From: Xanthostigma xanthostigma
Lineage: Eukaryota > Arthropoda > Insecta > Raphidioptera > Raphidiidae
Assembly: GCA_963575645.1 (NCBI GenBank)
Contig: OY754464.1
Coordinates: 68,236,948-68,300,947, forward strand
Direction: 5' to 3'
Length of the DNA stretch: 64,000 bases
Shown: in pieces, positions 21,663 to 33,310 of the stretch
How the letters are laid out: each line of letters opens with the position of its first letter
How positions within the stretch are numbered: position 1 is the first letter of the stretch
Program-made: the position numbers and the translations under genes
Notes under the pieces: model-generated
The model's database searches: none
Told to the model about the DNA's origin: nothing
Seen by the model: only the letters and a program-made list of their open reading frames with translations

Positions 21663-22299
21663 GAATGATATATTATGAAATGTCAAAAAACGATAACAAT
21701 AATAGTTTTGAAGTACTTATAAAACTTTTTGATGATTATTTAACGTAATTTTGTTTTTCTCCGACAGAAAGCAATTGTTCGGTACTACGGCACTGGCCGT
21801 GTGCGTGAACATATTGCGTAACAACGCACCACTGACACAACCGCATCGACTCGTATGAATTTCAACAGAATTTATGCTATGTTGAGTGTTGATATAGTCC
21901 ATTTCAATATTATTTTCATGTAAAAGAATGACCGCATATGATAGAGTTTAAATTTTAATATATCTACATGTATCCTGTTCTGTTGGTACCTCTGTTCGTT
22001 GTACCTTTTTTCATGTTTTCCAATTTTACGATTATGTTTTATCTTCTACTGAATATGTAACATTCACTTTTTTCTGTTCATGCTTTTATTTATTTTGTAA
22101 AGAACATTTATTATATTGTATGTATTTGATGTTTGGTAAATATTTTTTTTAATTAAATTTTTGCAACTGATTAATTTTTGATATTTGATGTGCCACTTTT
22201 TCTTTTTCATTAGACTTGCACTTGAAAAATTAAATCACTTTTATTAAAGTGTGAGTAGAGTGTTTAAAGAGTTTAAATTAAAAAATTGTTTTAGCCATT
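21663..22299. other. No recognisable feature
   Basis: Non-coding and increasingly AT-rich; TGTTGAGTGTTGATATAGTCC near 21,881 resembles GTGTCGATATAGTTCATT inside the preceding MITE, so a related fragment may be present. Confidence 0.35.
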
Positions 22300-22304
22300 T
22301 TTTA

Positions 22305-22490
22305 CCATGTTTTTTTAACTCGCTTTCTTGAGCGTCTATGGCCGGGTGGAATGTTGGAATTGATTTTAAACTAACTTCTTGATGAGACAGAGACTTGAAA
22401 TTTGTAACGTAACTCAGAATTAGATGATCATACAAAAAAATATTAAAATAGTGTAGAAAATAATAAAAGAAATAAAAAAAAAAATAGTTG
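22305..22490 (+). repeat. Composite repeat copy: modules X and Y
   Basis: TTTTAACTCGCTTTCTTGAG and GGCCGGGTGGAAT (module X) are followed by TTTTAAACTAACTTCTTGAT and AACTCAGAATTAGATGATCA (module Y). It lacks both the tRNA-like body and palindrome P. Confidence 0.6.
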
Positions 22491-22744
22491 GCAAAACCAA
22501 AAGTGCACATCCCGCAAGTTTTCCACTGTATGATAAAAAAATAACAATTAAAAAATATTTTTAATAAATTTAAAAAGATTTAAAAATTTAAAGAAATAAA
22601 TAATTAAAAACTGAAAAAATATTTTTTTTTAAGTTTGCAAAAATAAAAAAAATTAAGAACTATACATAATATAATATATAATTAATATCAAGTGGAATAA
22701 AATAAAACAAAATAAAAAGAAAAAAAAAAGAAAAAAGTCAATAA

Positions 22745-22815
22745 TACCGTAAGGAATCGAACCCAGGACCTTGCCCTTGGGAATCCAACGGCATAACCAT
22801 TACGCCACGGCTGCC
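22745..22815 (-). tRNA. tRNA-like sequence, isotype uncertain
   Basis: On the minus strand: GGCAGCCGTGGCGTAATGG (A-box-like), an anticodon region CCGTTGGATTCCCAAGGG, and a clean B box GGTTCGATTCC. The acceptor strands do not pair convincingly, and the anticodon stem allows TTC (Glu) or TCC (Gly) registers without good pairing in either. It is unlike the Ile-type units here. A SINE head or a decayed tRNA gene are both possible. Confidence 0.5.
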
Positions 22816-23071
22816 TAATAGGGTAATGGTGTTATCACGGTATGCAAGTGTAGCACTTGTTTTATGGATTACACTATATTTTCACAGCAATTATTATATT
22901 GTTTTTAAACTATATTAGCTGTCAAAAATAATAAAAAATAAAACTGTTTATAAAAATTAAACTACTGAACACATTTTAGTGAATTTAAATAGGGTTCTGG
23001 TCTGATAGTAAACAAAGTGAATAAAATATAACCCAAAGCAATCCGACCAAAATTGCGATCTGTAGAGTCGT

Positions 23072-23115
23072 GACGTACGTACGTACATACGTACGTACGT
23101 ACGTACATACGTACA
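23072..23115. repeat. (ACGT)n microsatellite
   Basis: About eleven units of GTAC/ACGT with two CATAC interruptions. Self-complementary and so hairpin-prone. Confidence 0.9.
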
Positions 23116-23359
23116 GACCAACCGACAACTGCTGTTTGTGATTTTCAATTACAATTTTAATAGTATTTATGAACTCAAATTGATTTAAAAATGGTTCTAT
23201 TTTATAGATTAGAATCTCCTCTTTTCAAAAAGCTTCAATTTGAATGGATTTCGTGTGAAATTAACTTAAATATAACTTCTTATATGAACGAAAGTCAGCT
23301 CTGACGCACAAAGCGATAATAAAGCACATACCGCTAGTTTAGCGGTATGTGCAATAATA

Positions 23360-23500
23360 AAGTATTTAATTCGATACATATAATCCATTCTTACTTGTTT
23401 GCAGTTAGCAATTACTGAGCTATAGCTCGGTTGGTTAGAGCGTCGTGCTATTAACGTGAGGGTCGCGGGTTCGGTCTTCCCATGAGCCATATAATATTTT
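23360..23500 (+). repeat. tRNA-Ile-like SINE copy
   Basis: CATATAATCCATTCTTACTT and a spacer lead into a tRNA-like body at 23,416-23,489 with TAGCTCGGTTGGTTAGAGCG and GTCGCGGGTTCGG. The anticodon loop is CTATTAA, reading ATT. The palindrome P copy follows 90 bp later. Confidence 0.65.
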
Positions 23501-23585
23501 CATTTTTTTGTGGTGTATTTTTGAGAATTAAATGATAATACAAAATACTAAAATGAAGGAAATAATAATAAACAAAAAAATTTTA

Positions 23586-23773
23586 ATACACATACCACGT
23601 TTTTAAAACGAACTAAAAAGTAGGATTTGAAACGAAAACGTGGAATGCATGCGACAGTTATATAAGAAGTTTAGAGAGTAGCTATCAATGAAAAAATCTA
23701 TTTATGAGATAAAACGAATAATGCGCCCCCGTTTTTTGTTTCAAATCCTAATGGTTAAAAAAAATATTTTATA
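23586..23773. repeat. Palindromic MITE (module P), copy 4, truncated
   Basis: Left arm ACCACGTTTTTAAAACGAAC and the core GACAGTTATATAAGAAGTT and TATGAGATAAAACGAATAAT are present. The right arm stops at ATTTTATAC, where the Helitron at 23,776 begins. Confidence 0.6.
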
Positions 23774-23775
23774 CC

Positions 23776-24087
23776 TATATACTAATATTATATAAAGCTG
23801 AATTGTTTGTTTGTTTAAATCTCAGTAACTACTTGTTCGAATTGATTTTTTTTTGTTGGATAGCCCATTTATCGAGGAAGGCTATATAATATCACGCTAC
23901 GACCAATATAGAAGCAGAACATCAATGAAAAATGTTGCAAAATGTAACTCAAAATTGTCCGTCCGACAAAAACTTTTGTGAAATTTGGACACAACCTCGG
24001 TAAACTAAGATGAGCGTGCGTACTTATATGTCCCTCCCCCTCATTCGTTCTTTTGCACCCGCGGGTGAAACCGGGCGGAACCGCTAG
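23776..24087 (+). mobile_element. Short non-autonomous Helitron (no tRNA segment)
   Basis: The start TATATACTAATATTATATAA is followed by AAGCTGAATTGTTTG, and GGATAGCCCATTTATCGAGG precedes ATATCACGCTACGACC. The 3' part reads GGTGAAACCGGGCGGAACCG and CTAG, followed by T. This matches the termini of the 32,498 and 56,800 copies but lacks the central tRNA-like segment. The 5' TC is altered. Confidence 0.65.
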
Positions 24088-24090
24088 TTA

Positions 24091-25206
24091 TACATATGTT
24101 TAGTTTTATGTTTAGTAATCAAGTAGGTAGTCGATTGATATTAAATAACGTACAAATTATTTAATTATTTGAATCCACTAAACGTAAAAAATAAAAAAAA
24201 CTGTTAACCTATTAAGGAGGAAAAAATAAAAATTTGTTTAATTACTAAAACTTTTCACATATCTACTTTTATTATAATGGCGCCGACTTAAAAGTTTAAT
24301 TAATTATTTTCGCCCGTTTGTTGGCTTTTTTTTAAAGAGGCTAATATTTGTTTTTATCCTATAATATAAAATGAAAACAATGCGTGTCATCTTAATAAAG
24401 TAATTATTTAATTCAACGGTCGGAGAATAGCACAAGTCTGATTGTCAGAGAGACATTAAGTTCGACATGTTTTGTAGTAAATTCAGGACACCGCGGCAAA
24501 GGCGATGTTCGCGGAACGGGGGTAAAGGAGAGGTTCGTTACAGTAGTGATTAAAACGAAAGAGGGTATCATTAAAAGCGTTACTCTAATTCTCCAAATTA
24601 GGGATTGGAAATTGGAAGTTCGCATTCATTAAGAATAAAATATGATACATCATATTCGGGGTATATACGCCTCATAACATTGGTCTCTTTCTCATGACAT
24701 GTTTGTTTCGTTTGATAGATAAAATTTCTCTGCGTAAGAAATAAAAACTATTATAAATACCTGGATTTATTTCTGTGAAATACAAGAAGTAATCAAATCA
24801 AAGAAATTCGTTCCTTTAAGGATAAGGTCAAGCGACGGAGTTCTTGCAAAGCAAGAAATACTATATTTACTTAAACCATTTCGAGTCCTCTTGGACCTCC
24901 CTCTATCTCCGAGGCTAGTTACCTTCTAGAACTGATTTTTTTGCTGAGGGTTTTAGGTAACCATAAAAAAACAGCAATCCAAATCATTTCCAAGATGAAT
25001 GTGCAAAAATCACGATTTTTGGCATTCACTGACTGGTAGATCTACAACCAATAGCTGATACTGGGAGCATCACTCGGTCGCCCAAAGACTACTCGCGTCT
25101 AGTCGGTGTGATGTAGTGGGATATGCATGACGTGGGATATAATGAAGTACATAATTCAAATCTTTGATTATCGTCTGAATAGAACTCTTCAAATAATAAA
25201 ATTGTC
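24091..25206. other. No confident feature
   Basis: AT-rich, with a more GC-rich patch at 24,415-24,560. The phrase TTGATTATCGTCTGAATAG near 25,164 is repeated at 29,472, marking an unidentified dispersed repeat. Confidence 0.4.
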
Positions 25207-25741
25207 GACAATCTTTGCCTAGCTATGAGCTCCGAAAAATTAAGTATATGAAAAACTAGTTCAATGATGATTTTTGTTTTAAACAGTTTAGGTACTTAGT
25301 ATACCATTAAATTGCAGTTTTATATATTTAAATTTACCTAAACATGCTGAAATCGAAAAGCCTGATTTTCGGGCAAGAATAGAGTAGCGTCGCGCATACA
25401 AAAGCTAATAAGCAAATAGGTGTTCTAGTCAGTCATTCGAAATAAATATGTTTTTCGGTAATGAATATCGATTATCGTTTGGTGATCTGGCAGGAACTAG
25501 GGGTGCCTATCGATCGCGGGGCCCTGGGCACGTGCCCAGAGTGCCCAGTGGGAAAGAGGGCCCTGCGTGGAGGTACTCCCAGCTTATGTTATTTTTTAAT
25601 AGTGTGTGGGTGTTTTTAATAGTGTGGATGAGCAATACGAAATGATTTTGACAAATTCGTATTGTTACAATGTGTTAAAGAGAATTTAACACATTTTTGA
25701 AAATTGACCATTTTTCGGAGCTCATAGCTAGGCAAAGATTG
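25207..25741. mobile_element. Inverted-ended element carrying a hAT-like terminus
   Basis: CAATCTTTGCCTAGCTATGA then GCTCCGAAAAAT at the left is matched by its complement at the right (25,706-25,741). Between them lies a GC-rich stretch (25,488-25,568) with GGGCCCTGGGCACGTGCCCA and GAGGGCCCTG. Read on the minus strand it starts CAGGGCCCTC, resembling a hAT terminus. One end only is seen, so it is probably a fragment. Confidence 0.45.
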
Positions 25742-26483
25742 GAGATAGATAAAAAGTGTGAAAGCTAAAGTTGTAGAGAATTTTATCTGCTTTCATTATG
25801 TATTACAACAAAATTTCGTACGACGTACCGTTTTCGAGATGAAAGCAAAAAACCAAAAAACGGGACCTTCTTTGTGCTCCCCCCCTTCGGGCGTACCTCG
25901 GAGGGGTAAGGACTTTTAGTATGTTTATCTCCTAACTAGTACAAACAAAGTTCCTATGTCAAATGTTCTGCTTTCAACTTTTCCATCTAGAAATTATTCG
26001 TTGCTTAAGCTAGTAAAATTTCAATCATCTCACTTTAAATTGAGGAAAAAGTAAAAAAAAAAGTTAGTTATAAGACGATATTTAGTTTTAGAAATTATTC
26101 TTACTTAACTTGAAGAACTGTTAGTTGTTAAATGTCCAAAATGACGACAGTTAAATTAATGATCAGTTTCTCCATCCATATCAGTTGGAAACATTATGCA
26201 GAAGTTTGTTCAAGTCACGGTCTCACATTTCTTGCGATTAAGAATAAGTGGTGAAAGAGCTTTTGTATAAGTTAGTTTTGGTGCTGATACTTGTTAAAAC
26301 TACAGTATATTATGTATATGTGTAGGTATATATATTCACTGATACGTATTTATACTCATCACAAGTATTTTTACAGCAGGTTCAGATTTAGAAAACTAAA
26401 AGATTTTTATGTATCGAAACATCTTTGATTTGCTTTAATGTTCAAATAACTACAATTTTTACTGTCAAGAAATGTTTTGTCTT
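25742..26483. other. No recognisable feature
   Basis: Contains a C-rich patch GTGCTCCCCCCCTTCGGGCG at about 25,876. No coding or inverted structure identified. Confidence 0.4.
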
Positions 26484-26570
26484 CATACCTCGGTCGAAAG
26501 TACATACTTCCGGCATCAATTTTAAGGCAGAAAGTCTAACATGTACCTATATATTGGTGGGATTTTCTGT
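26484..26570 (+). repeat. Dispersed short repeat (pair with 19,345-19,425)
   Basis: TTCATACCTCGGTCGAAA, GGCATCAATTTTAAGGCAG, AAAGTCTAACAT and TTGGTGGGATT repeat the earlier copy in order. Confidence 0.6.
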
Positions 26571-26643
26571 AAAGAAAAATAGTCATCATGTACACCGCTT
26601 CATGCCACTGCCGCCAGCCAATAGTCGCGAACAGCTGTCATTT

Positions 26644-26717
26644 GTGTATAAATTCCAAGCAAGCAACTTTGAGGTTATACGTAAATAACCTCAAAGCTGC
26701 TTTCTTGGAATTTATCT
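26644..26717. repeat. Perfect-looking hairpin
   Basis: ATAAATTCCAAGCAAGC and CTTTGAGGTTAT pair with ATAACCTCAAAG and GCTTTCTTGGAATTTAT around a ten-base loop. Arms are about 32 bp. Confidence 0.65.
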
Positions 26718-26756
26718 GTGTTTTTATGTAATTATTAAATAATTAATTCAATTAAT

Positions 26757-26902
26757 TGGTCGTAGCGTGATATTATATAGCCTTCCTCGATAAATGGGCT
26801 ATCCAACAAAAAAAAAAATTCAATTCGAACCAGTAGTTTCTGAGATTAGCGCGTTCAACCAACCAAACAAACAAACTCTTCAGATTTATATATTAGTATA
26901 GA
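26757..26902 (-). mobile_element. Helitron 5'-end fragment
   Basis: Complement of the Helitron 5' terminus: GGTCGTAGCGTGATATTATA, CGATAAATGGGCTATCCAAC, GATTAGCGCGTTCAA and ATATTAGTATAGA. The last two bases are GA (TC on the minus strand). The 3' two-thirds of the element is missing. Confidence 0.65.
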
Positions 26903-28002
26903 TTGGTATTTAGAAAAATACATACTCATGTTGAATGTTGTCATCGCAACATTTGTATTAACTAATATGGGAAATGCTAGATCCAAATATATTTTCCCTA
27001 CGTTTTTGGATGATACACTCGGAACAAAACGGTAAAGTAGGCTCCGAACTGCGTTTGTAATTTTGTTGGTTAGTGTATTTCTGTTTGAGGACAAACGATA
27101 TCTAGTATTCTGTGTCTTTAGGTATGAGTAGTTGAAGGCAATGGCGTTCTGTAGGTAAAAGTACGATGTGTATTGAAAACTTTAGCCAAAGAGTTCAACT
27201 AAGAAGACTTCTTAATCCTCGACTGTGCGGTTTCGCGTATTGATTAAAACACACATACACTAAAATTTAAATTAAACTTCTAGCTTAGTTAAAATAACTT
27301 CAGTTAAGTATTTGTTTTTTTTTTTTTGTTCGACTGTGCATTATTAAAACTTTTACAGCACATTGTGCCGTTTATATTTAATTTTATTATTCAGGTCAAA
27401 ATGAGCTGAAAATGAACCGTTCTATAGTTTTTGTGTAGTTTCAAAATAGTTATTGGCGTAACTAGTAGTCTAAGTCATTCATGACAGGTCATGACTTAGC
27501 CTACAAGTTACGCCCATAATTTTATTCAACAATTGCGCGTTATTCATGTTTTATTTATTGTTATTAATGAGATGTTGTAAATATCTATTTATTTCTTTAT
27601 AAAAAAAACTGTCAATACTAACAGCACCAAACAGCACGATTCAATATTTTGGTTTGAGGTTAGCCGGTTATGAATAAACTCCATGTCGAAAACATTCGGC
27701 CTCTCAATTTTAGTCTCAATGGGTAACAACAGGGAGTTGTTGTTACCTACTATTTCGTTACGACTCAGAAAATAGTTACGTTTATTTTCATTACTCCACA
27801 ATGGCCGAGCTAGTAGGAATTTTCATTGAGTTATGACAAGTAATTGTCACCAGTCGGTAAATGGCTATATAGGGTTCGGTTTTTAGGCATGATAAAACAT
27901 GAATAGCGCGCATGAGTTGAATAAAAATCTAAACAACACGCTTGTCACTGCACTAAAAATTAGAAAAAATTCCTGTCTCTTCTATGACGTTTTCTGGCCA
28001 AA
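26903..28002. other. Mostly featureless; short palindrome at 27,451-27,521
   Basis: ATTGGCGTAACT ... AGTTACGCCCATAA and GTCTAAGTCATTCATGAC ... GTCATGACTTAG form a 70-bp imperfect palindrome. A second small hairpin GTAACAACAGGGAGTTGTTGTTAC lies near 27,723. No gene recognised. Confidence 0.5.
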
Positions 28003-28730
28003 AAAAATTGGTTGTCTGTAAAGTCGGTTTACGGACGATAGTTTTACGTGATAACGTATTCCGTAATACATAACCTAAACCTCCCAAAATTTGGTTTCAA
28101 TCCGCTTATCCTTGGTGTCGGAATGATAAGAAATGTCAAAAGTGACGTTTGCAACTTACAAAGTATTATGTTCTAATAATAATTAGTTATTCCAATACTT
28201 AACTTAGCAGGCTTTGCATTTCACAATATACTAATGTCAAAAAATTGAATTAAACATTAGAAATGCAGCTGTTTTCATGTTAAGACAAGACATACGTTTG
28301 CTTCTAATTTCCATGTACGGCAAACAAAGACAACCGACCGCGTCGTGCCATGCATTACACAACATTGCATTTATACAGCTATTTCTCTATATTTTGTATA
28401 AAATATTTTTCTATATAAATTTGTATAAAAAAACTGTTTAGGCAAATTCTGTTATACGAAATCTATGTAAAATGTTCTCCTCTTTCGTTTAAGACTGGTT
28501 TCAAACCGATCTGATTTAAATTGAGCGAGAAATTAGCAAAAAGCACGCACAGGGTCAGGCGGAACGTTACGCGTTAGGAACGTTACGCGTTAGGAACGTT
28601 AGGAACGTTACGTTACACTTTTTCGAACATGCAGCCGGTGTTTTATCAATTTATAATATTGGTGATTCATCAATTTATAAGACGTTATCACGTCAAAAAG
28701 AAATATTGTGTTTTAAAATGACACTATATA
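28003..28730 (+). repeat. Family D, copy 1
   Basis: Runs from TTGGTTGTCTGTAAAGTCGG through CCGACCGCGTCGTGCCATGC to GACGTTATCACGTCAAAAAG. It is near-identical to 45,705-46,450 but lacks that copy's internal inverted duplication. It has an extra tandem of ACGCGTTAGGAACGTT units near 28,567-28,612. The termini share an inverted ACGTGATAACGT core (GTTTTACGTGATAACGT left, ACGTTATCACGTC right). No open frame common to both copies. Confidence 0.75.
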
Positions 28731-29467
28731 GCGTAAAGCCGAATGCTCCACAACTATTGTTAATGCCGTTTCATCTCAATTGCATGCAAAGCCGTGGGTA
28801 ATGACTAATGGCCAGTGTGTTATAAAAACACGCCTTGCTTAACTAAAATTATGGAATATATTATATTATTTAAACTGCTTATTTGCCACACAGTTTTTTA
28901 CGCACCTACGCAATATATATCTACAATTTTGAGAGTGTCATTCCAACCCTGTGTAAAATTAAAAAAAAAGTAAAATATATGTACCCGTAACACGAAAAAT
29001 AAAAAATGTACCTGTCTAACAGAAATGTCTAGCAGCAGGAAAAATTAAGTGAAGAAGTATACGCAGTTTTGTTAAAATAAAACATTCTCCTCGTGCCTTG
29101 GATAGACGTAACGCAAACAGGTTCCGTGAGTTAAAAAATAGGTGTGATTAGTTGGCATTATTTGACTCATTTATTATTCACTTTGTACATTATCAGGGGT
29201 TACTTTTAATGTAATCTATTTTATTCACGATCCGAGCTTTACGAGGTGATAATGAGCTTGAAAAATATTTACACACTTCGATCATTTCACAACACGGAAT
29301 GTGTGACGTCATAATTATTCTCTTTATAAAATGTTAACAATCTTTAAAACGGCTGTTTATAACAAAAAATTAACTGTTGTGAAAATTATCGAAAAAGTAT
29401 TTATATTCAAGTGAACATATAAATAATATGATTATCGTAGTAACGCACTACAACAGCTCTAAATAGT
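28731..29467. other. No recognisable feature
   Basis: AT-rich non-coding DNA. Confidence 0.45.
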
Positions 29468-29560
29468 CAAATCTTTGATTAACGTCTGAATAGAACTCTT
29501 CAAATAAATAAAATAGTCGACTATTTTATTTATTTGAAGAGCTCTAATTAATAGTGTTTA
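29468..29560. repeat. Short palindrome in a dispersed repeat
   Basis: TTGATTAACGTCTGAATAGA repeats 25,164. It runs into a palindrome CTCTTCAAATAAATAAAATAG / CTATTTTATTTATTTGAAGAG centred on GTCGAC at about 29,518. Confidence 0.6.
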
Positions 29561-29638
29561 ATGTAAAATACACAGTTTCTTTTTTCTGCGTGTCGAACTA
29601 TATATTTAAAAAAAATGTGTCTTTGGGTAGCTGCTTTA

Positions 29639-29815
29639 GATCATAAAATAAGCTTTACCAATGTTTCGCTAGTGGCCAACGTTTCGAAAAATTTATTTTC
29701 ATCTTTTCATGTTCATAGGCCCTGAAGATGAAAATAAATTTTTCGGATCGTTGGCCACTAGCGAAACATTGGTAAAGCTTATTTTATGATCCTCAACCAA
29801 AACCTTCCTTCATCT
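29639..29815. repeat. Penelope-like hairpin
   Basis: Arms of about 68 bp (29,639-29,705 and 29,722-29,791) surround a centre TTCATGTTCATAGGCCCTG. The right arm reads AAGATGAAAATAAATTTTTC, TCGTTGGCCACTAGCGAAAC and ATTGGTAAAGCTTATTTTAT, then CCTCAACCAAAACCTTCCTT as at 5,249. The CCTGAAGATGA ... CGAAAC arrangement is the clearest Penelope-type signature here. Confidence 0.6.
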
Positions 29816-30860
29816 TTCATTACCTATATAATATCCAATTTTATAAATAGCTACCAATGAAATAATTATAACATTTATTATCAAGCACCCTACGCTTTTT
29901 TACTATAATTGAATTAGTTTGTTAATAATTATTTTCTACTTTTTAGTTCGGTTCGCTATTAAAGCGTGTTTTTTTTTTAGTTTTTTTAAACTATAATTTA
30001 TATTTTAATATAGATCCCAATTCAACGTATTGTATATACTGACATTTTGGGTTAGGAGCAGTTTGGCCCCAGACTATTATAAAGTGTAGGCAATATAGGC
30101 AAGTACATTTAAAATAAGACTGTGCAGTGATGGTGAGAAATAGTTGGGTTGGATATTGTAAAGACTGACTGGTGACTACGGGGTACAATAATATAACACA
30201 AATAGGTAGAGAACAATAGTCTGCGGTGTCGTCGTCCTTCGCCGCCTGGCGTGTCTGCAAGCAATTTTCCGCGTAAAATGAGAAAATTTAATTCAGCAAG
30301 AATGTGTCACACAGAAAACAGAATAATGTTCTGATGTTTTATTCTCGTGGTTTCTGGTACTTACTTTTATATGTGTGTGTATAGACTATAGTATATGGTT
30401 ATTACTTAGAATGCTTTACATACCCTAGTTATACCTACATAACTTCTGTCCGTGTGCGTATATAATATGTGACATTAGCGTTCAATTTCTAACTGTCCTT
30501 TGTCCGATTATTATTAAAAGTAATTTTCGTAAGAGTACCTATTTCACCGTACAGTGTATCTGTAATCTGTACCTATCAAAAATATAATATGTAAGAAAAT
30601 TCTAAGTCTCGCAACGCAGTTCTTCCGCTATAAAAAGTTATGACATTTCATGTAAAATCAAGTCAGTTATTTTAGTTATAGTCAGAGTTCCTGTCGACAA
30701 AAATGTTACTGAGAAATACTCTCCCTAAACTTTGTATATGGCTTCATTAGGCCTAGTCTGACACCTATTTCCTCTGATTTTTTTTTTGATTTTCGGGCAT
30801 TTTCCCTCTAAACTTTCCGAAAGATGTCGTTTTGACGACATGTAAAAAATGTATAGATAA
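29816..30860. other. No recognisable feature
   Basis: An 89-codon minus-strand frame at 29,991-30,260 has no known motif. CAAGTCAGTTATTTTAG near 30,660 could be an initiator but has no supporting elements. Confidence 0.4.
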
Positions 30861-31069
30861 CGTTTGTTTTTTAATTGGATAGCTTAAAAACTTCAACCAA
30901 AACACTAAAATAATGACAAATAACATGAACCATTTAAAATGTCTGACACCTCGAATATGTCGAACTTATTCGAGGTGTCAGACATTTTAAATGGTTCATG
31001 TTCATGTTGAAACATTATTTTAGCGTTTTGGTTGAAGTTTTTAAGCTATCCAATTAAAAATCAAACAGT
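30861..31069. repeat. 210-bp palindrome
   Basis: Arms of about 97 bp meet at CGAATATGTCGAACTTATTCG. Paired blocks are CTTCAACCAAAACACTAAAA with TTTTAGCGTTTTGGTTGAAG, and CATTTTAAATGGTTCATG both ways. The right arm has a few extra bases. Family unknown. Confidence 0.75.
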
Positions 31070-31601
31070 ATCTATTTTTCAGTTTTTCCTTTCTTTATAG
31101 GATAAACGCTAACTAAAATCAAAATTTCAAGTTTGTGAGACTGCTAGAAGTACCTTAGAATTTTGATGATTGGTGAGTGTGTCAGTGACAAAATTAAAGA
31201 ACTTTGAATAGCGATAATTCGTAAATTACAAGGTATATTGGCAATATAGCCAGTTATAGTATGTCCTCTTGATCACTAAAAATTCAAACATCCTGCTTTA
31301 TCCACAACGAAGTTACACGAGGGTCAAAAGTGCCCTTCGAGAAAACAATGATACGGCAGTGCTCGACTTGGCGGTGGCACTGCCGTGTATATGGACATGC
31401 ATAATTGGCGTGGGGAAACCTAGGAATGTGACCATAACACCTCGACGTTTACAAAATTCTGAACACATTGGCATAATTTCTTAAAATTTCTCTTATAGAA
31501 AGTGTCAGTTCTCACCTGTATTTTCAGTTTAATATTAAAAATAGTACCTAATAATTGAAATTATGAATTGATACTACTGCTATGAATTGATAATCCTTAT
31601 T
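31070..31601. other. No recognisable feature
   Basis: Includes a 71-codon open frame (31,269-31,484) with no motif I can place. Confidence 0.4.
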
Positions 31602-31720
31602 GAAGGAGATTTATTTGGTAAAGGAACAATTGAAAAATTATGCTTTACCAACCAAATAAATCTTCTTCAGTACCTACATATTTTTTGAACAAAACTTCTA
31701 CTAACGATAATCTATTATAG
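31602..31720 (+). repeat. Penelope-like hairpin fragment
   Basis: TTGAAGGAGATTTATTTGGT pairs with CAAATAAATCTTCTTCAG across a short centre. The following GAACAAAACTTCTACTAAC matches the tail of the element at 40,834-41,116. Confidence 0.55.
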
Positions 31721-32497
31721 TACTACAACCGAGATACATACTGCATGTTACTTCCTACAAAAAATAATTTTTCTTGTTAAAATAAGTATATTTATAACAT
31801 TTTTGACTGTTCATATTGGTCACTATGTTGACTGTTCAACGCCTACTTTGGGTATTTGTCGCTCATATGGATTTAAGTGACTATTGACAGAGAGAAATGA
31901 TTGGTAAAATCGTTTTACTTTTCTTTTATTTTACGCTCTAGTGCGAAAAGGGTCATTTTAATCCCGCTATACAGACAGAAGAAACAGCTATTTTATAGAC
32001 AGACGTGCAAAAAACTTTGTTAGCTGTCAGTATTACTAAAACGACAATTGTTTCATTCAGTTGTTTTATTAAAAATATTTTTTTCAATTTGGGGACACAA
32101 TTCTAATATTTTAGTGTTTTTTTTTATTCGTCATACCTATTTTTAATTAAAATTGTGCACATTTCAAATGTTTAATATAAATTTAATATAAACACTGTTT
32201 ATATACGTGTCTTTTAATTTTTGAACTGTAACTCTCCTATGCCAGACACTTAATACAGCTTGTATAGAGCAATGGGTTGTCTCTAACATTATATAATTTC
32301 AAAGTTAAAATGTCATATTATTATGCCAATGACGATAGATACTAATATTAGCCACGTAGGATTTTATATGTAGATTTTATATATGTATATTTCTTAAAAT
32401 GCATAGGTATTTGTCACAGATACGAAGTGTGTTTATAAAATTTATATGTATTTTGTAAGTCACAGACACTATATGCAATAATGATTTTTATAAATTA
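31721..32497. other. No recognisable feature
   Basis: AT-rich; no structure beyond short homopolymer runs. Confidence 0.45.
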
Positions 32498-33105
32498 CTA
32501 GCGGTCCCGTCCGGTTTCACCCGGGTGTAAAAGAACGAATGGGGAAGGGAGGAACATGAGTACACACGTTCATATTAGTTTACCGAGATGAATGTTGTGT
32601 CCAAATTTCATGATGATCGGAGTTACCGTTCAAAATTTTTTGTCGATAAAAAGCAGTATTTACACTTTTTTTCACTAATAATTTTTTTTAATTAATTAAA
32701 TAAAATTAAAATAAATTTTAATGTAAGCCTCAGAAGAAATCAATGTAGAAAATTAAAAAATAAAAATAAAAATGCATTCGCCCAACGTATGGCTCGAACC
32801 CACGACCCTGATATTGACAGTCTTGTGCTCTACCGATTGCGCTAGCCGGCGTTGTATTCTTACATCGCTAATATGAGTATACTTAGTTAGTGCATTTCAC
32901 CTGAATAGAAGCTTATTTTTTAGATACATTTGGAACATTTTTCATTACTGCTCCGCTCCTAATGGTCGTAGCTTGATTTTATATAGCCTATAGCCTTCCT
33001 CGATAAATGGGCTATCCTACAATTTTTTTTTCAATTTGAACCAGTAGTTCCTGAGATTAGCGCGTTCAAACAAACAAACTCTTCAGCTTTATATATTAGT
33101 ATAGA
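32498..33105 (-). mobile_element. Non-autonomous Helitron with tRNA-like insert
   Basis: On the minus strand it begins TCTATACTAATATATAAAGC, has GGATAGCCCATTTATCGAGG, contains a tRNA-like body (32,779-32,852), and ends CGGGTGAAACCGGACGGGAC, CG, CTAG. It is bounded by A before TC and T after CTAG, the Helitron A/T target. The 608-bp structure is nearly collinear with 56,800-57,412. No Rep/helicase is encoded. Confidence 0.8.
32779..32852 (-). tRNA. tRNA-like segment inside Helitron (Asp-type anticodon)
   Basis: The body resembles insect tRNA-Lys (CTAGCGCAATCGGTAGAGCA; GGGTCGTGGGTTCGAGCC), but the anticodon loop reads CTGTCAA, giving GTC (Asp). The anticodon stem is mismatched in the middle. 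The same loop is kept in the Helitron at 56,800, so the change predates the spread of the family. Confidence 0.6.
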
Positions 33106-33229
33106 TAAATCATGTACTCATGTGTGCAATAGTTATGTAATGGTAGGTTAAGTTGTAAAACAGCTTCTATAACTGAACTTATGCCGTTTGGTCTTTTAAC
33201 CAATAAATATTATTATTATTATTATACGT
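33106..33229 (+). repeat. LINE-like 3' end with (ATT)n tail
   Basis: TTATGCCGTTTGGTCTTTTA, CCAATAAATATTATTATTAT resembles a non-LTR retrotransposon 3' end (polyadenylation-like AATAAA running into a short ATT array). Only the extreme end is visible, abutting the Helitron. Confidence 0.45.
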
Positions 33230-33310
33230 TTCGTACGTTTCAGATCATGTCCAAATAATTAAATGGAACAATTAAGTTGGCGGCAGTCTTATGTATATAT
33301 TTTGAATATA

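Noticed and set aside
25488..25568. CpG-rich promoter or host exon
   Set aside because: The GGGCACGTGCCC palindrome and GGGCCCTG end fit a hAT-type terminus better, and no open frame or TATA/initiator pair is present.
28567..28612. CRISPR-like or satellite array from the ACGCGTTAGGAACGTT units
   Set aside because: Only three to four short direct units without unique spacers, inside a eukaryotic dispersed repeat; copy 2 of the family has fewer units.
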